DNA of 64,000 nt from Rotaria sp. Silwood1 (taxonomy: Eukaryota; Rotifera; Eurotatoria; Philodinida; Philodinidae), in assembly GCA_905250075.1 (NCBI GenBank), contig CAJNOP010000139.1, forward strand, positions 62,001-126,000, given 5' to 3'. Positions 13,071 to 23,489 of this stretch are shown here, one piece after another. Position numbers and translations under genes: made by a program. Every line of letters starts with the position of its first letter. Within the stretch, counting starts at the first letter, position 1. The notes below the pieces were generated by a model, which did not search any database, was not told the DNA's origin, and saw only the letters and a program-made list of their open reading frames with translations.

Positions 13071-15001
13071 TTAATTGAGTGATTTAGAAAAAACCGATGA
13101 AATTGACGTACAATCACAAGACTTTGATGAAAGTTTAGAGACGTTGCAGTTGTCTTTTACCTCAGTTTATGAACTGCAGTGACCATCAACAAAATCAAAA
13201 ATTCTAAGTTCGTTGACGCGTGAGCCTAGTTGTCAAACTTTAAGAAAAAGTCCTGAATTAAAAACCTATATACCCTGCCCTATGTCTTATTTTATAGAAA
13301 ACGACTTGCTCTTTGATTCAGGCCAGTCAGAAAGTTGTATACACATGTTTTGACATTGCAGCAAGGAACTCTTAAATTTGATATTAAAAAAAAAGTTTTA
13401 TCACTTAAGTTACATCTTTGTTACGCTATGAATAGTAGAAGAATCTTACTCATGTATACGTCCACAAGATACATGGAGACTATATCAGTTCACGTCTTCA
13501 ACACTCACAGTCAAAGTCAGACAGATAACCACATTCAACGATTTTCATAACAAGCATAGCTAAAGCAAAATATACCGTCTTCGTTGTAATCTCACACAAG
13601 AGTCGAACACTATCGACTCATAGAGTCGCCGATATCCACATACTTACTAAGATATTTTGATTCTTTGCTTAGTTTTTTCATCAAATACTCATTACACGAT
13701 GCCTTCCTCTTAACGATGAAACAACAATAAAATGACTTTCTCTAATAGGCAAGTGAAGAGAGCTAATATTGTCTCCAAGCTACGAAACCTTGAATGCAGC
13801 TGCTGCTAATACTCTAGCAGTGGAATGTCGTGCATATTAAGTGAGAAAGAGAACATATGGGTTGAGTTGAATATCGTTAGTAATTATTTGCTTTCAAAGC
13901 TTATTATCACATTAAAAAAACGATGGCAATACATCGCTTCATGTTTCTTCTTATTAGGTAACCAAGGCATCTTTGTCTTAGATTCATGCAATATTTTTTG
14001 ATAATTTTTGTTTTCACCATCTCTGATATCATTGTAGAAACTTGTAGACATTTTAAAGAACTAATTTTATCTGTCATCAAGCTATTGTCAATCACGAACA
14101 TGTTATTATGTATCCATGCATTGCAGCAATTCGAGATTGTTAAAATCATGTTGATTCATTCTAGGCCTGACGATTTATTCTGATTTCAATTGCTCTACTA
14201 TAAGAGTGTTGAAAACTGAAAAACAGATTTATCTGTCATAGTTGGAGTGAATAAGTTTTTAAAAAACCCCCAGAAAATATAAGAATTAGAACCGGCTGCA
14301 ATGCATGCATATCTTCTCAATATGATTTGTGCTCAGCAAGTCAAGCTTGCAACTTGTCGTACTTTATATTTTTTTTTAGTCTTGGTATTTGCTTGTTGCT
14401 CAATATCTCTTGTTCTCAGCTAGTAGCGTGCTCAATCCAGACTGATGCATGTTATCGAGCTACTCGTACTTCTTTAAATCATCCATATTGCCATAATATT
14501 CCTATCTGCAATCCATCACCGATGACCACGGAAGAAATACGCCCAGTCTTACAGCATCCAACAAGTAAGGCATGCAACAAGCCACTTAAAGAATACAAGA
14601 CATTATCACACTTATTTCTTCGTTACATGGTACTTTTTTTCTTAATGTCTGTTAAATAATTCCTTTGAATTTTAGATTGTAATTATAGTTTTCTAGTGAA
14701 AGCATAATTGATTGATAGTCCTTGATGGTACGGTTCGTAGATTAAAGAACTCAGACGGTAGCGTGACAACATTATACCATACTACTTTGCAAAATGTACC
14801 TAGACACCAAATAATAAAGAAGACTATTCATTAACATGTGCTTACTCAAGGAGCCACTTGATACATTTGAGATTTGAGAGAGAGAGTCCAATCTGTGAGA
14901 ACCTGATGGACTAGGATTGTTGTAGAGGAAGGAATCCTTGTTCTCATCAACACATTCAAACCCTACATCTACACTCTTTCACTTTTTTGCTTCATTTTTA
15001 G
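13071..15001. other. Mostly non-coding; possible 5' exon of the NHL gene
   Basis: No clear gene. At 14322 an ATG opens a short frame whose first 30 or so residues look like a signal peptide (basic start, then LYFFLVLVFACCSIS) before a stop. The overlapping frame from 14327 runs to 14659 with eight or more Cys. Either could be a damaged or real first exon of the NHL gene downstream, but no donor-acceptor pair with matching frame convinced me. Confidence 0.25.
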
Positions 15002-15915
15002 TGATTCCAAGTATTCCAGTTAATGCACGATGGGTACAGAATGGAGTGACCGTTGCCGGAGGTAATGGAGAAGGCCATGATACCAACCAACTCTCACAAC
15101 CTCTCGGTTTGTTCGTTGACGAGGATGAAACGGTAATCATTACTGATAATTGGAATCATCGTATTGTCGAATGGAAGAAGAATGATACAAACGGGAGAGT
15201 GATTGCTGGTGGTAATGGTCAAGGAAATCGATTGAACCAATTGAAATATCCAAGCGATGTCTTGTTCGACAAAGATACGAAAAATCTCATCATCTGTGAT
15301 CGTGGCAATGAACGAGTTGTGCAATGGTCTCGTCGTAGTGGAACAAGTAAAGGAAAAGTTCTCATCGACAAAATCTTTTGTTATGGATTAGCTATGGATG
15401 ATCAAAAATATCTCTATGTCACTGACATCGCACAAAATGCAGTAAGACGATATAAAATAGGAGAAAAGAATGGAACTCTCGTTGCCGGTGGTCATGGTGC
15501 AGGTGATGGCCTTAATCAATTCGATGAGCCGATCAAAATCTTTGTCGATCAACAACAGGCTGTCTACATATCAGATAACAGAAATCATCGTGTAATGAAA
15601 TGGAATAAAGGTGCAACAGCAGGAATTGTCGTTGCTGGGGGTCAGGGACAAGGTGATGCTCTGACACAATTGTTCACTCCTATCGGTCTTGTCGTCGATG
15701 CTTTGGGTACTGTTTATGTGGCCGATACGTGGAATAGTCGAGTCGTGAGTTGGCCTAAAGGAGCGAAACAAGGTAATATTATTGCGGGTGGCAATGGCGA
15801 AGGAAAACAACCAAATCAACTTCAATATCCTGTGGATTTGTCCTTCGATCGACATGGCAACCTCTATGTAGTTGATTGGGATAATAGTCGAGTTCAACGA
15901 TTTTCCATCAAATAG
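15002..15915 (+). CDS. NHL-repeat beta-propeller protein (5' exon not identified)
   Basis: The open frame encodes about 300 residues made of NHL repeats. The recurring unit is VAGGNGxGxxxNQL, then P.GL.VD, then VYVADxWNxRVxxW, present about six times, enough for a closed six-bladed propeller. Such propellers bind proteins or ligands and are often extracellular in bdelloid lineage-specific families (recollection). The frame has no Met before the repeats, and an acceptor (CATTTTTAG) ends at 15001, so the start must lie in an upstream exon; the residues after it (IPSIPVNARW) would follow a signal peptide well. The stop is TAG at 15913-15915 and AATAAA follows at 15954. Codon use is visibly richer in G/C third positions than in the mask, TRPV or WDR88 genes of this window. 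Confidence 0.75.
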
Positions 15916-15953
15916 ACTTAAAACAATGGTTCATTTTTTTATTCTTTCTTTCA

Positions 15954-15959
15954 AATAAA
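15954..15959 (+). terminator. Poly(A) signal AATAAA of the NHL gene
   Basis: AATAAA lies 38 bases after the TAG stop of the NHL-repeat gene. Confidence 0.5.
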
Positions 15960-16130
15960 CTGCATGGAATAGAAACCTAGTGGAGTCGTGGCGGATGTAA
16001 ATGTGTGCTATGCCTATGTACTCATTTCCTGAACTGCATTCACAAACATATGCACACCTACATCCGTAAATGGCGAAGTCGTGGGACTTACATTTCTTCG
16101 GAAAGCGAAAGCATACCGTAAGATCATGCT

Positions 16131-16607
16131 TCATAGATTAGACTGACGCATCACATTTTCGCACGAACACCAATACTTTTTGTTGCTGCCGAGCGCTAAT
16201 GATAGCAGTATCTCAATCAAGTAGATCCAGAAAACGGTTTTAAGGAAATATTTTTTATCCAAGTAAGTATCTGATTTTACACGACAAATGAACCGAAAGC
16301 GTAATATTTCATTACAAGTGAGGAACGTTTTTGTGGAAAACTCAGCTATATTAACTGAAATTTGTCGAAATTTTCCTTCTCTTTTGGTGTATTCTGTAAT
16401 GTGACTATTGAACAGTTTCAGCAGTAAAGAAGTTCGTAATAAAGCATCTCTGTTGTTGCGATATTCAACATCGTCCCAGTAAAGCAAATCAGAATCTCTC
16501 TTTTCGAAGCTTATAGTTCGACGAACATGAACGTTTGCATGTTTTTGTAAGCAACTTAGGAAGTTTATTTCTGATTTTTCAAAATTTATGTTTGATAGAG
16601 GAGACAC
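16131..16607 (-). CDS. Hypothetical small protein, 158 residues
   Basis: An uninterrupted ATG-to-stop frame of 158 codons. I do not recognise it. It has a basic, mixed N-terminal half and a hydrophobic stretch near the C-terminus (TVFWIYLIEILLSLAL) that could be one membrane helix, followed by a short polar tail. It lies between the NHL gene (convergent) and the ADP-ribosyltransferase pseudogene (same strand). No TATA-like box or splice support is evident. It could be a chance open frame or a remnant exon. Confidence 0.25.
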   Translation of the reverse strand: MSPLSNINFEKSEINFLSCLQKHANVHVRRTISFEKRDSDLLYWDDVEYRNNRDALLRTSLLLKLFNSHITEYTKREGKFRQISVNIAEFSTKTFLTCNEILRFRFICRVKSDTYLDKKYFLKTVFWIYLIEILLSLALGSNKKYWCSCENVMRQSNL

Positions 16608-16900
16608 TAACTGTATTTGATTTAATTAGAACCAGGCTGATAAGACAAGGTACCATGCGAAACCCAAAAAACAGTTCCAATTTTTGCAACCAAATCAAAA
16701 CCCTTTAAGGATGTGCGATGCGGTGTGTGGGTGAGAATGTGAAAATGCAAGTAATTGAATACTCACATCTACACCCATAACCCTCAAGATTTACGTGAAC
16801 TGCATTCTTAAATGTAATACTCATCAACGAATTTTACGAAATCAATAGAAGTATAAAGAAAAACAAGCTAAGCTAGATAAGGTGACACATTATTGATGAG

Positions 16901-18777
16901 TCAAGTAGGTACTTTACTGCCACTGGTAGTACGCTGCCGTTTCGGTTTCAGCCTGTCATCCATTTGAGCACATAGCTGTATGGCATCATCCCACTTACGT
17001 TTGAGTTCACATTTCATTTCCTCTTTTCCAACACATTGATTAATTAATTCCATTGCTTTGCGACGATATTCTTTGGCTTGTTCATATTCACCATGATTGT
17101 TAGCCAGACATGCTAACCAATCATACACTTTGGCTAGATCATCAAACGCTCCACCTTGTGCTATTGCATTCTTCCAAGCTTCTTCAGCTTTTCTTCTGTT
17201 CTTGTTCCGATAATAAATCTTACCGATGTCGAGATAGAGAGTGGTTCGATTTGCGACACTTGCATTCGTTATTGATAGTTTCAAAGAGGAATCTCTTACG
17301 TAGGCGCCAATGGGTGGAGGAAAATAAGTTATCGCTTTATTCAAAGAGTCCAATGCTCCATTGTAGTCTTTCTTCTTGGCTCTTAACATGCCAATATGAT
17401 AGTTCAGAAAGCCCTTTTGATCATCTGGAATATTCGACTCATCCTCTGCTATGTGACGATAAAAGTCTTCGGCTTTGTCATTCTCACCTAGCTCGCGTAA
17501 TAAGTCACCGATAGACATAAGTGTATATCCATTTGTTAGACGAGCTAAAACTGCGTCTAATGCAGCATCCCGATCAGTACAATTCCTAAGTTGTACATAC
17601 CACAAGTGTTCTACTCGTCTAACATCTTCGATGGACCACAGTGAACCAGCTGAAAAAAGAACTTCTTCTTCGTCACTCATGAGGTTTCCGTCATCCGAAA
17701 TATCGATAAATGATTTTCCAGTGTAACTTAGAGGCTTCTGTATATGAAGTTCAAATATAACACTTGCGTAGTTGTCACGTGGTTCATTATCACCGGAAAA
17801 CATTTTAGCTACTTCTTCATTTTTCGTAGTCGAAAGAAAGCCGTTCATGGAAATTTGTTTATGCAAATGGTCTTTTAATAGCTGTAGTATAGTATATGGT
17901 AGTTTCTTACCCCGATAGAGAACCAGGTTCTCAGGACTCCACGTTTAATAGAAGCTCTTCTGTCAATTTCCTTGTGAAGATCAGTAATGAACAGTCGGTA
18001 TGTATATATGCGTTCGATTTCTTCACTGCGGAAGGCCATATTTACCATTCGAAAACAGAAACAGTCTTTCTAGTAGTATAAAACAACATCAGCAGCATAA
18101 TACTTCTCTTTGAAGTTGTTAATCTTAATCAGTTCAGCAATATCGTTTTGGTAAAATACGCGACAATCTGATAGCATTTCGTCTTTGGCTCGTTTTTCGT
18201 CATGTTGCATACGAAGAAGAATTTCAATCAGTGCCTGGAACTGAATGAATTTTAGAGATTCGTTCTGCCAGTGACGAATAGAAATCTGTTTAAGCGGAGA
18301 GTTTAAAACACCTAGAGGAGGAAGTAGTTCAATAGGCGTAAAAGAATCAGGTCCTAGACTGGTCATAATATCTGATTTCGATGACTGTAGACACCATGTA
18401 TCGTCTCCAATCTCAGATCGAATTTTTAAGAACAAATTATCGATTTCTATGAATGTCTGCTGTTTGAAAGGAAGACAGTATGGACCTCTGAATTTCTCAG
18501 GTTCTTTTTCTGCTCGTTTCACTACTAGATCGTTCAAATGAGGTTCGAGCAGCACCGAAGATATAATAACAATCACTTTGGCAATAAGTTCGTCTTCTCT
18601 TAAGTATGAAGTGAATGACTGCACATCATCAAACTCTCGAATGTAGTCGAATGTCGAATTTAAACGTGTCATCATGGCTTCATGAATGTCAACGGATGGA
18701 AAATTCATATCATGGACCCATAGTCCGATAAAGCTCTGACTGAGCTTCGCTTTTTGCACTCGGTGTACCGATGCCAT
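16901..18777 (-). pseudogene. Broken NAD:arginine ADP-ribosyltransferase-like gene with C-terminal TPRs
   Basis: The likely start is ATG 18777 (MASVHRV), just after an acceptor-like TTTCAG; the stop is TGA at 16901-16903. The N-terminal about 230 residues are the sensor-like region usual in this bdelloid family. The ART core follows: an RxxxxLFITDLHKE helix, LYRG (the R of the R-S-E triad), ISMNGFLSTTK (the S motif), FELHI, and DEEEVLFSAG (the ExE motif). About 150 residues of TPR-like helices (pairs such as GDLLRELGENDKAEDFY and GKIYYRNKNRRKAEEAW) come next, then a basic tail. Two lesions break it: an in-frame TAG at 18070-18072 within the otherwise well-conserved YY.KDCF segment, and a one-base frame change between about 17930 and 17945, just upstream of LYRG. 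All three catalytic motifs survive in the downstream frame, so the damage looks recent, or one lesion may be an assembly error. Confidence 0.7.
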
Positions 18778-18926
18778 ATGTTTTTCACAAGTTCTGAAAT
18801 TTTTAATAAAAAATGAGCTATTAATTGTTACTTTCCAAACACTACAAATCGAAATTTGTGACCGTCTTATGCATCTAAAACAAAGAAATCTGTTATGAAA
18901 GAGCGAGAGTATTTTTTTATCAAGTT

Positions 18927-21059
18927 TCAAACACAATTATTACACAAAGAGGGTCTTAGCATAGTTTTTAACATGTAGAGTCTTTTTCGAAAATGTCGGC
19001 AATGTCTTTGATCAGTAGTTGTTTCAAGAGCCTGCTCGTAAAATTCAAGAGCTTCGTCATGTTCTTTTCTTATGTAATGAATATCGGCAATGTTGCCCAG
19101 TATTGTACCTCGATCGACAGAAATCGGACTACGACGTTCCTCACTAGTCGCAGGCTCCTGAGCGTTAACCCCTACTTCCTTGATGATTGGTTGAGCAATT
19201 CGTAGGATCTTATTCATATGTTCGAGCACTTCTAAATCTTCATCCAAGCCTGCATGTTCTATGGCAAGGTGATAGTGAACAGAAGCTCTAGCAGGATGAT
19301 CAGGATCAAGAATGAGCAACCAGCAATTGTAATATTTCTTCGCTTCGTCTACAAGTTTTAGATTGCGCAGAAAATGACCATATGTGAGCCAATTAAGTGA
19401 CTCATTTACTTCGTATTCCAGCTGTTCTTTCACAAAATCCAACTCTTGGTCCACTGAGAAGGTTAACTTAACTTGCCATACTCCATCGGCAGCTTGTGCA
19501 ACAGAGCAAATGCGAAATATGCTTCCGAACGGAAACAAAAAGCAGTTATCATCAGGAAAATCAAAAATCTTTGCCCTTTGCGTAATCTCAATTTCAAATA
19601 GAATTCCATTCAAACCAGCAGCCATAGCATGTCTAGATACAGTTCGAGCATGTATTAGATCTTTTGTTACCAAAAGACAGGATCTGGCACAAAATAATTG
19701 ATTACAATTTTTTCGAAGGACAGAAATATCCGCAAGTGATATAAAATCTCCGTGATAGACAATTTGCGGAGATGCATATTGTTCTTTGTGTAAATTCGAA
19801 GTGCGCTTCTCAATTCTCAGTAGATCGGATAATAGCGCTGGGATGTCCCACCCATTAATGAAACGCGAAAAATGCTTGATTTTTTTCATCGAATCCTTTT
19901 CATCACAAACTAAGTCGCTTGTTAACTGAGGCATTTGAGACAAAACTTTAGACAAAAAATAAATACTGAGAAAATTTTGATGTTGCTTGTCGAGTTGAGG
20001 TAAAATCAGTGCGCGCATATCAACAGATTCAAAAATAGCGAAAGAAATGGTTTGCCGTTTCGTTTGCCGGTAAAAGCATATATCAGTATTCAAACATAAT
20101 AAAAGCTCTTCATCTTCAGCATATATACCATGTATTTTCGAGTGCCGCGTCAGAAATTTAGCTGTTGTACAAGATTTTGACCATATATATAACGCTTGAA
20201 GGCTTTCGAATCGAAAGAAATGATAGAAATCAACAGAAGAAATGACTGTACCAGAAACGATGAGAAATACAGATCTGTTTTCTTCTGAAAGAAACCTAGC
20301 ACACTCATGTACGTTGTTGAATTTTTTAAACAAAATATTTTCAGATTGCATCTGTGACAATACCAAATCTTTACATTGTAAAATTGCTACAATTATAGTT
20401 TCCATGTTATTCTCAGATGTTTGTCCTTTCAAAAGAATTTCGGAGGATGTTTCATTTGGATTTTGTGAGCATATTTTGGAAAATAGCTGGTGCCAGGACA
20501 TCGGCCGAAATGCATGCTGCTTTTGGTTTGAAGTGATGTCTAAATTTATTTGACTTTCGACATCCGGTATAGTGCTCCAAAAGCCTCGAATTTTGGAATA
20601 GCTACTGAGCCATTCTGGCTTTGGCTCATTGTTCAATGTATAGATATAAATTTGTTCAATGCAGCAATAATTATGAATTAGTGGAACAACGTATTTGCCA
20701 TGGGATGCACTGGTGACGAAATAAATAGCCTTGCTAGTAGTAGACAATAGCTGCGAGATGCACAAGCATTCGTCGGTAAAATGAATAACGTTTGTACGTG
20801 ATTTGAAAGCCAATTTAGTTGATATTGTAGTAAGCCACGCTATCATAACACGATTACTTTCGTCTGGAGATTCTAAAATGTTTTCGATTGTGGTATTGTC
20901 TGCAAGAAAAACTTGAGCGCATAATTTGAAATGAACAGAAATCCACATACCCTGCGCGGATTCTGATTTTCGATGATCAACAAAAGACTCCAATGCTAGT
21001 TCACACAAATCTTGACGACATGATGGAGTCATGCGTGTAGTATACTTATTGCTGATCAT
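18927..21059 (-). CDS. ADP-ribosyltransferase-like pseudoenzyme with duplicated sensor-like domain and C-terminal TPRs
   Basis: An intact single-exon frame of 710 codons from ATG 21059. It is a tandem paralogue of the downstream broken gene. Residues about 60-190 form one copy of the sensor-like domain: a hydrophobic strand (VMIAWLTT), then AIYFVTSASHGKYVVPLIHN and IYIYTLN. Residues about 215-340 look like a second copy (IIVAILQCKD, VFLIVSGTVISSV, LQALYIWSK). The ART core is recognisable at about 450-570 but its motifs are changed: YRG reads YHG, the GFLST block reads SCLLVTK, and the ExE loop reads FPDDNCFLFPFGSIFRI. The enzyme is therefore probably inactive. TPR-like helix pairs fill 585-700 (LNWLTYGHFLRNLKLVDEAKKYY; ILGNIADIHYIRKEHDEALEFY). 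The stop is only 150 bases upstream of the neighbour's start. Confidence 0.65.
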   Translation of the reverse strand: MISNKYTTRMTPSCRQDLCELALESFVDHRKSESAQGMWISVHFKLCAQVFLADNTTIENILESPDESNRVMIAWLTTISTKLAFKSRTNVIHFTDECLCISQLLSTTSKAIYFVTSASHGKYVVPLIHNYCCIEQIYIYTLNNEPKPEWLSSYSKIRGFWSTIPDVESQINLDITSNQKQHAFRPMSWHQLFSKICSQNPNETSSEILLKGQTSENNMETIIVAILQCKDLVLSQMQSENILFKKFNNVHECARFLSEENRSVFLIVSGTVISSVDFYHFFRFESLQALYIWSKSCTTAKFLTRHSKIHGIYAEDEELLLCLNTDICFYRQTKRQTISFAIFESVDMRALILPQLDKQHQNFLSIYFLSKVLSQMPQLTSDLVCDEKDSMKKIKHFSRFINGWDIPALLSDLLRIEKRTSNLHKEQYASPQIVYHGDFISLADISVLRKNCNQLFCARSCLLVTKDLIHARTVSRHAMAAGLNGILFEIEITQRAKIFDFPDDNCFLFPFGSIFRICSVAQAADGVWQVKLTFSVDQELDFVKEQLEYEVNESLNWLTYGHFLRNLKLVDEAKKYYNCWLLILDPDHPARASVHYHLAIEHAGLDEDLEVLEHMNKILRIAQPIIKEVGVNAQEPATSEERRSPISVDRGTILGNIADIHYIRKEHDEALEFYEQALETTTDQRHCRHFRKRLYMLKTMLRPSLCNNCV

Positions 21060-22423
21060 ACCTGTCTATAGAACAAACAAACATATACAATGTAAACGAC
21101 TTGAGAGACACTTCGAAGAAAGCTTATCAGCGTCCTAGGTGGATGAATCTAATCGAAATTCTGGATAATCTAACAGCCAGCAGAATCTGATGGGATTCAA
21201 GGTGAAGAAATCGCTAACGTATCCGATAGTCTGATTCTGATCGATATAGGGTGATATTCAGCTATCAGAATAGGTACAAATTTCAACAATTTGATTCCGA
21301 TATGATTTCTTTAGGGTTCTACTAATCTTTTCTTGATTGGTGATCAATCTTTCATGTTCGATAATGACTCGTTGTTCGAAGTCACCGAAATTCAGGGTGC
21401 GGGATGTGGGTGTAGGCGTGTATGTGGGTCTTCCATCTATCCACGAACCCACACTCACACCCCAAAACCGCAAGAATATATAATCAGAATTAATTTTCGC
21501 TCATACTTTAGTAAACAAGCGAAGCCCACAAAGTTTAGCGAATTTTCAATGTTTTTTGTTTCTAATTAGTCATGGAAATTTCCAGTTGAACTAGTGCTCC
21601 CCATATCTTCGTAAAAAACCCTGTATTGTACGTAGTTTCTTTTACTGTAGATATAAATCTTCAAGCTCTGCCAGACAGAAGAACTCTCGATCAACTTATA
21701 GAACTCATTTGTTTTCAAGGTAGAACCTTCATGGCATATATCAATAGTGAAAATATGAGAGGAAGTGACTTTTCGTCTCACTTTTTCATCACGAACTACG
21801 ATTGAAATGATCCGTTACTATCTCCAGACATCAGAAAAAAAGACAGAGTGTTCGAAATGGAGTTCTCAATCGCAAAATTGAATGAAATATAACAAAAAAA
21901 TAGGATGCTCGGAATGAAATTTGTCCAGGAGTTCGTGACGAACTTAGACAACTCATTGTTAATGGTTGAACAGCGAAATTTTGGCTGGAGATCGGAATGA
22001 CAAAGTCTGGGAGTTCGTAATGACAAAGACAGGGTGTTTGGAATGAAAGCGGCAGGAAGTTCGTAACTACGTTGAGATTCACTCATCTTTGTGAGATTGC
22101 GAAGTGACACTCTTTTCTTACAGTCATTCTTGTCTATAAAAACAGGAGGAAAAGTCTTTACATCCGTTACGCTCTCCCAGTAAATTCTTTTACGAACTTC
22201 CTGCCAATGTCATTCTATTCTTCCGATCTTTTTCTCTAACAATATCATTAGACATACATTCCGAATATCCGACCTTGTTCATTACGATTTTCGATCACTA
22301 CATCAGATATAGCAAGAAGCATTCGGTTCCGACCACCCACTCACATCATTCCGATTTTCTTGTTTTTCTATTACGATCTCCCGTACATAAACGTTTATGA
22401 ACTTCGGTCATAAATCTTTGAGG
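21060..22423. other. No gene seen; GT/CA hairpin and short dispersed motifs
   Basis: No convincing coding sequence. A GT-rich/CA-rich imperfect hairpin is at 21396-21466. Between 21830 and 22090 a phrase of the type TTCGTAATGACAAAG followed by GGAATGAAA recurs three to four times in varied form, so this part is a degenerate repeat. Confidence 0.4.
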
Positions 22424-22909
22424 CAGAGACGGAACCGGTCTACCGACCGAAACAGATTTACCGAGAAAAGTTGATCTGATCGGTCTACCGATAAAAACTA
22501 GCCTACCGGTACTAAACAGGATGCTGATGATAGGTCAGTTTATAAGAGAAAATCCGACATACCGACAAAATACAGATCTACAGACGACAGGCTGAAGCTT
22601 CAAATCGAACCTTGTTTCATAGTGAACTCTTCTGCGAGCTACCTTCGTACTTCCACTCATACTGGCATAATGTTTCACTGCTGATAACAATAGTCTCACT
22701 GATGAACATTCTGGAAACGGTTTTTTAAATAAATCCATGTGTGATCAGTGGAACTAGTCTTGGTGCCAGTTGTTTTTTCATATGAATACCATCATAGAGC
22801 AGGAAAGTGAAAAATATAGACCGTTATAAGGCGATTTCGACCGGTCTGACCGGTAAATACCGGTAGACTGGTCGATCCAAAATCCAGATCGGTACCGGAT
22901 CCATCTCTG
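22424..22909. mobile_element. hAT-like non-autonomous element (MITE), 486 bp
   Basis: The left end begins CAGAGACGGAACCGGT and the right end, read inward on the other strand, begins CAGAGATGGATCCGGT. This start (CAGAGATG) is typical of hAT terminal inverted repeats. The outer flanks are CTTTGAGG on the left and TTTTGAAG on the right, an 8-bp target duplication with two mismatches, the length expected for hAT elements. The interior carries many CCGGT/ACCGG words and no transposase frame. Confidence 0.6.
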
Positions 22910-23489
22910 TTTTGAAGGCAAAAATTCATTTTCGAACATCCGGACACATGTCCGGAGTTCGAAATGACTTGAGACAAAAGGTACGTCACTCAAGTATGCC
23001 TCCTAACACAAATTTTATGAAAATGAGAATCGTTCGAAAGTCCGGAGAAATATTCCTATCGGCCTTTCGTAGGCTTCTAAAGGAGCCTCTAAGCCATGGT
23101 TTAGTCACTTTGAACATAGAGGTCACTATAAAACTCAAAAGAAGAAGGTTCGCACCTTTTAAACATTTATGGAGCAAATAACTTGAATATCTGAGGCTTC
23201 TGAGGCTTCAAACATGGATCGATAGAGTAATCTTTGGTCTATACAATGGTAAAAACCCCAGATCCCTAGCTGCTTTCATTGATAAGACATTCAAAAATGG
23301 CTACGACTATTCTTTTTATAGACAAATAGTGGTAGTCAAGATAGAACCAAATAAGATGAAGGATAAATTGAGGATATTTTCAATTAGTTTTTAGCTGATA
23401 GCACTTTCATCTAGTGCTATTGCTAACAAAAATCAAATCAGGATGCAAATCCAAATCAATCTTTGCATAGCAAACCCTGCTATAACTTA

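Noticed and set aside
15094..15897. Minus-strand frames across the NHL gene
   Set aside because: Their repeat pattern simply mirrors the NHL repeats on the other strand.
17110..17726. Open frames on the plus strand inside the ART/TPR pseudogene
   Set aside because: Antisense shadows of the TPR coding region; composition is not protein-like.
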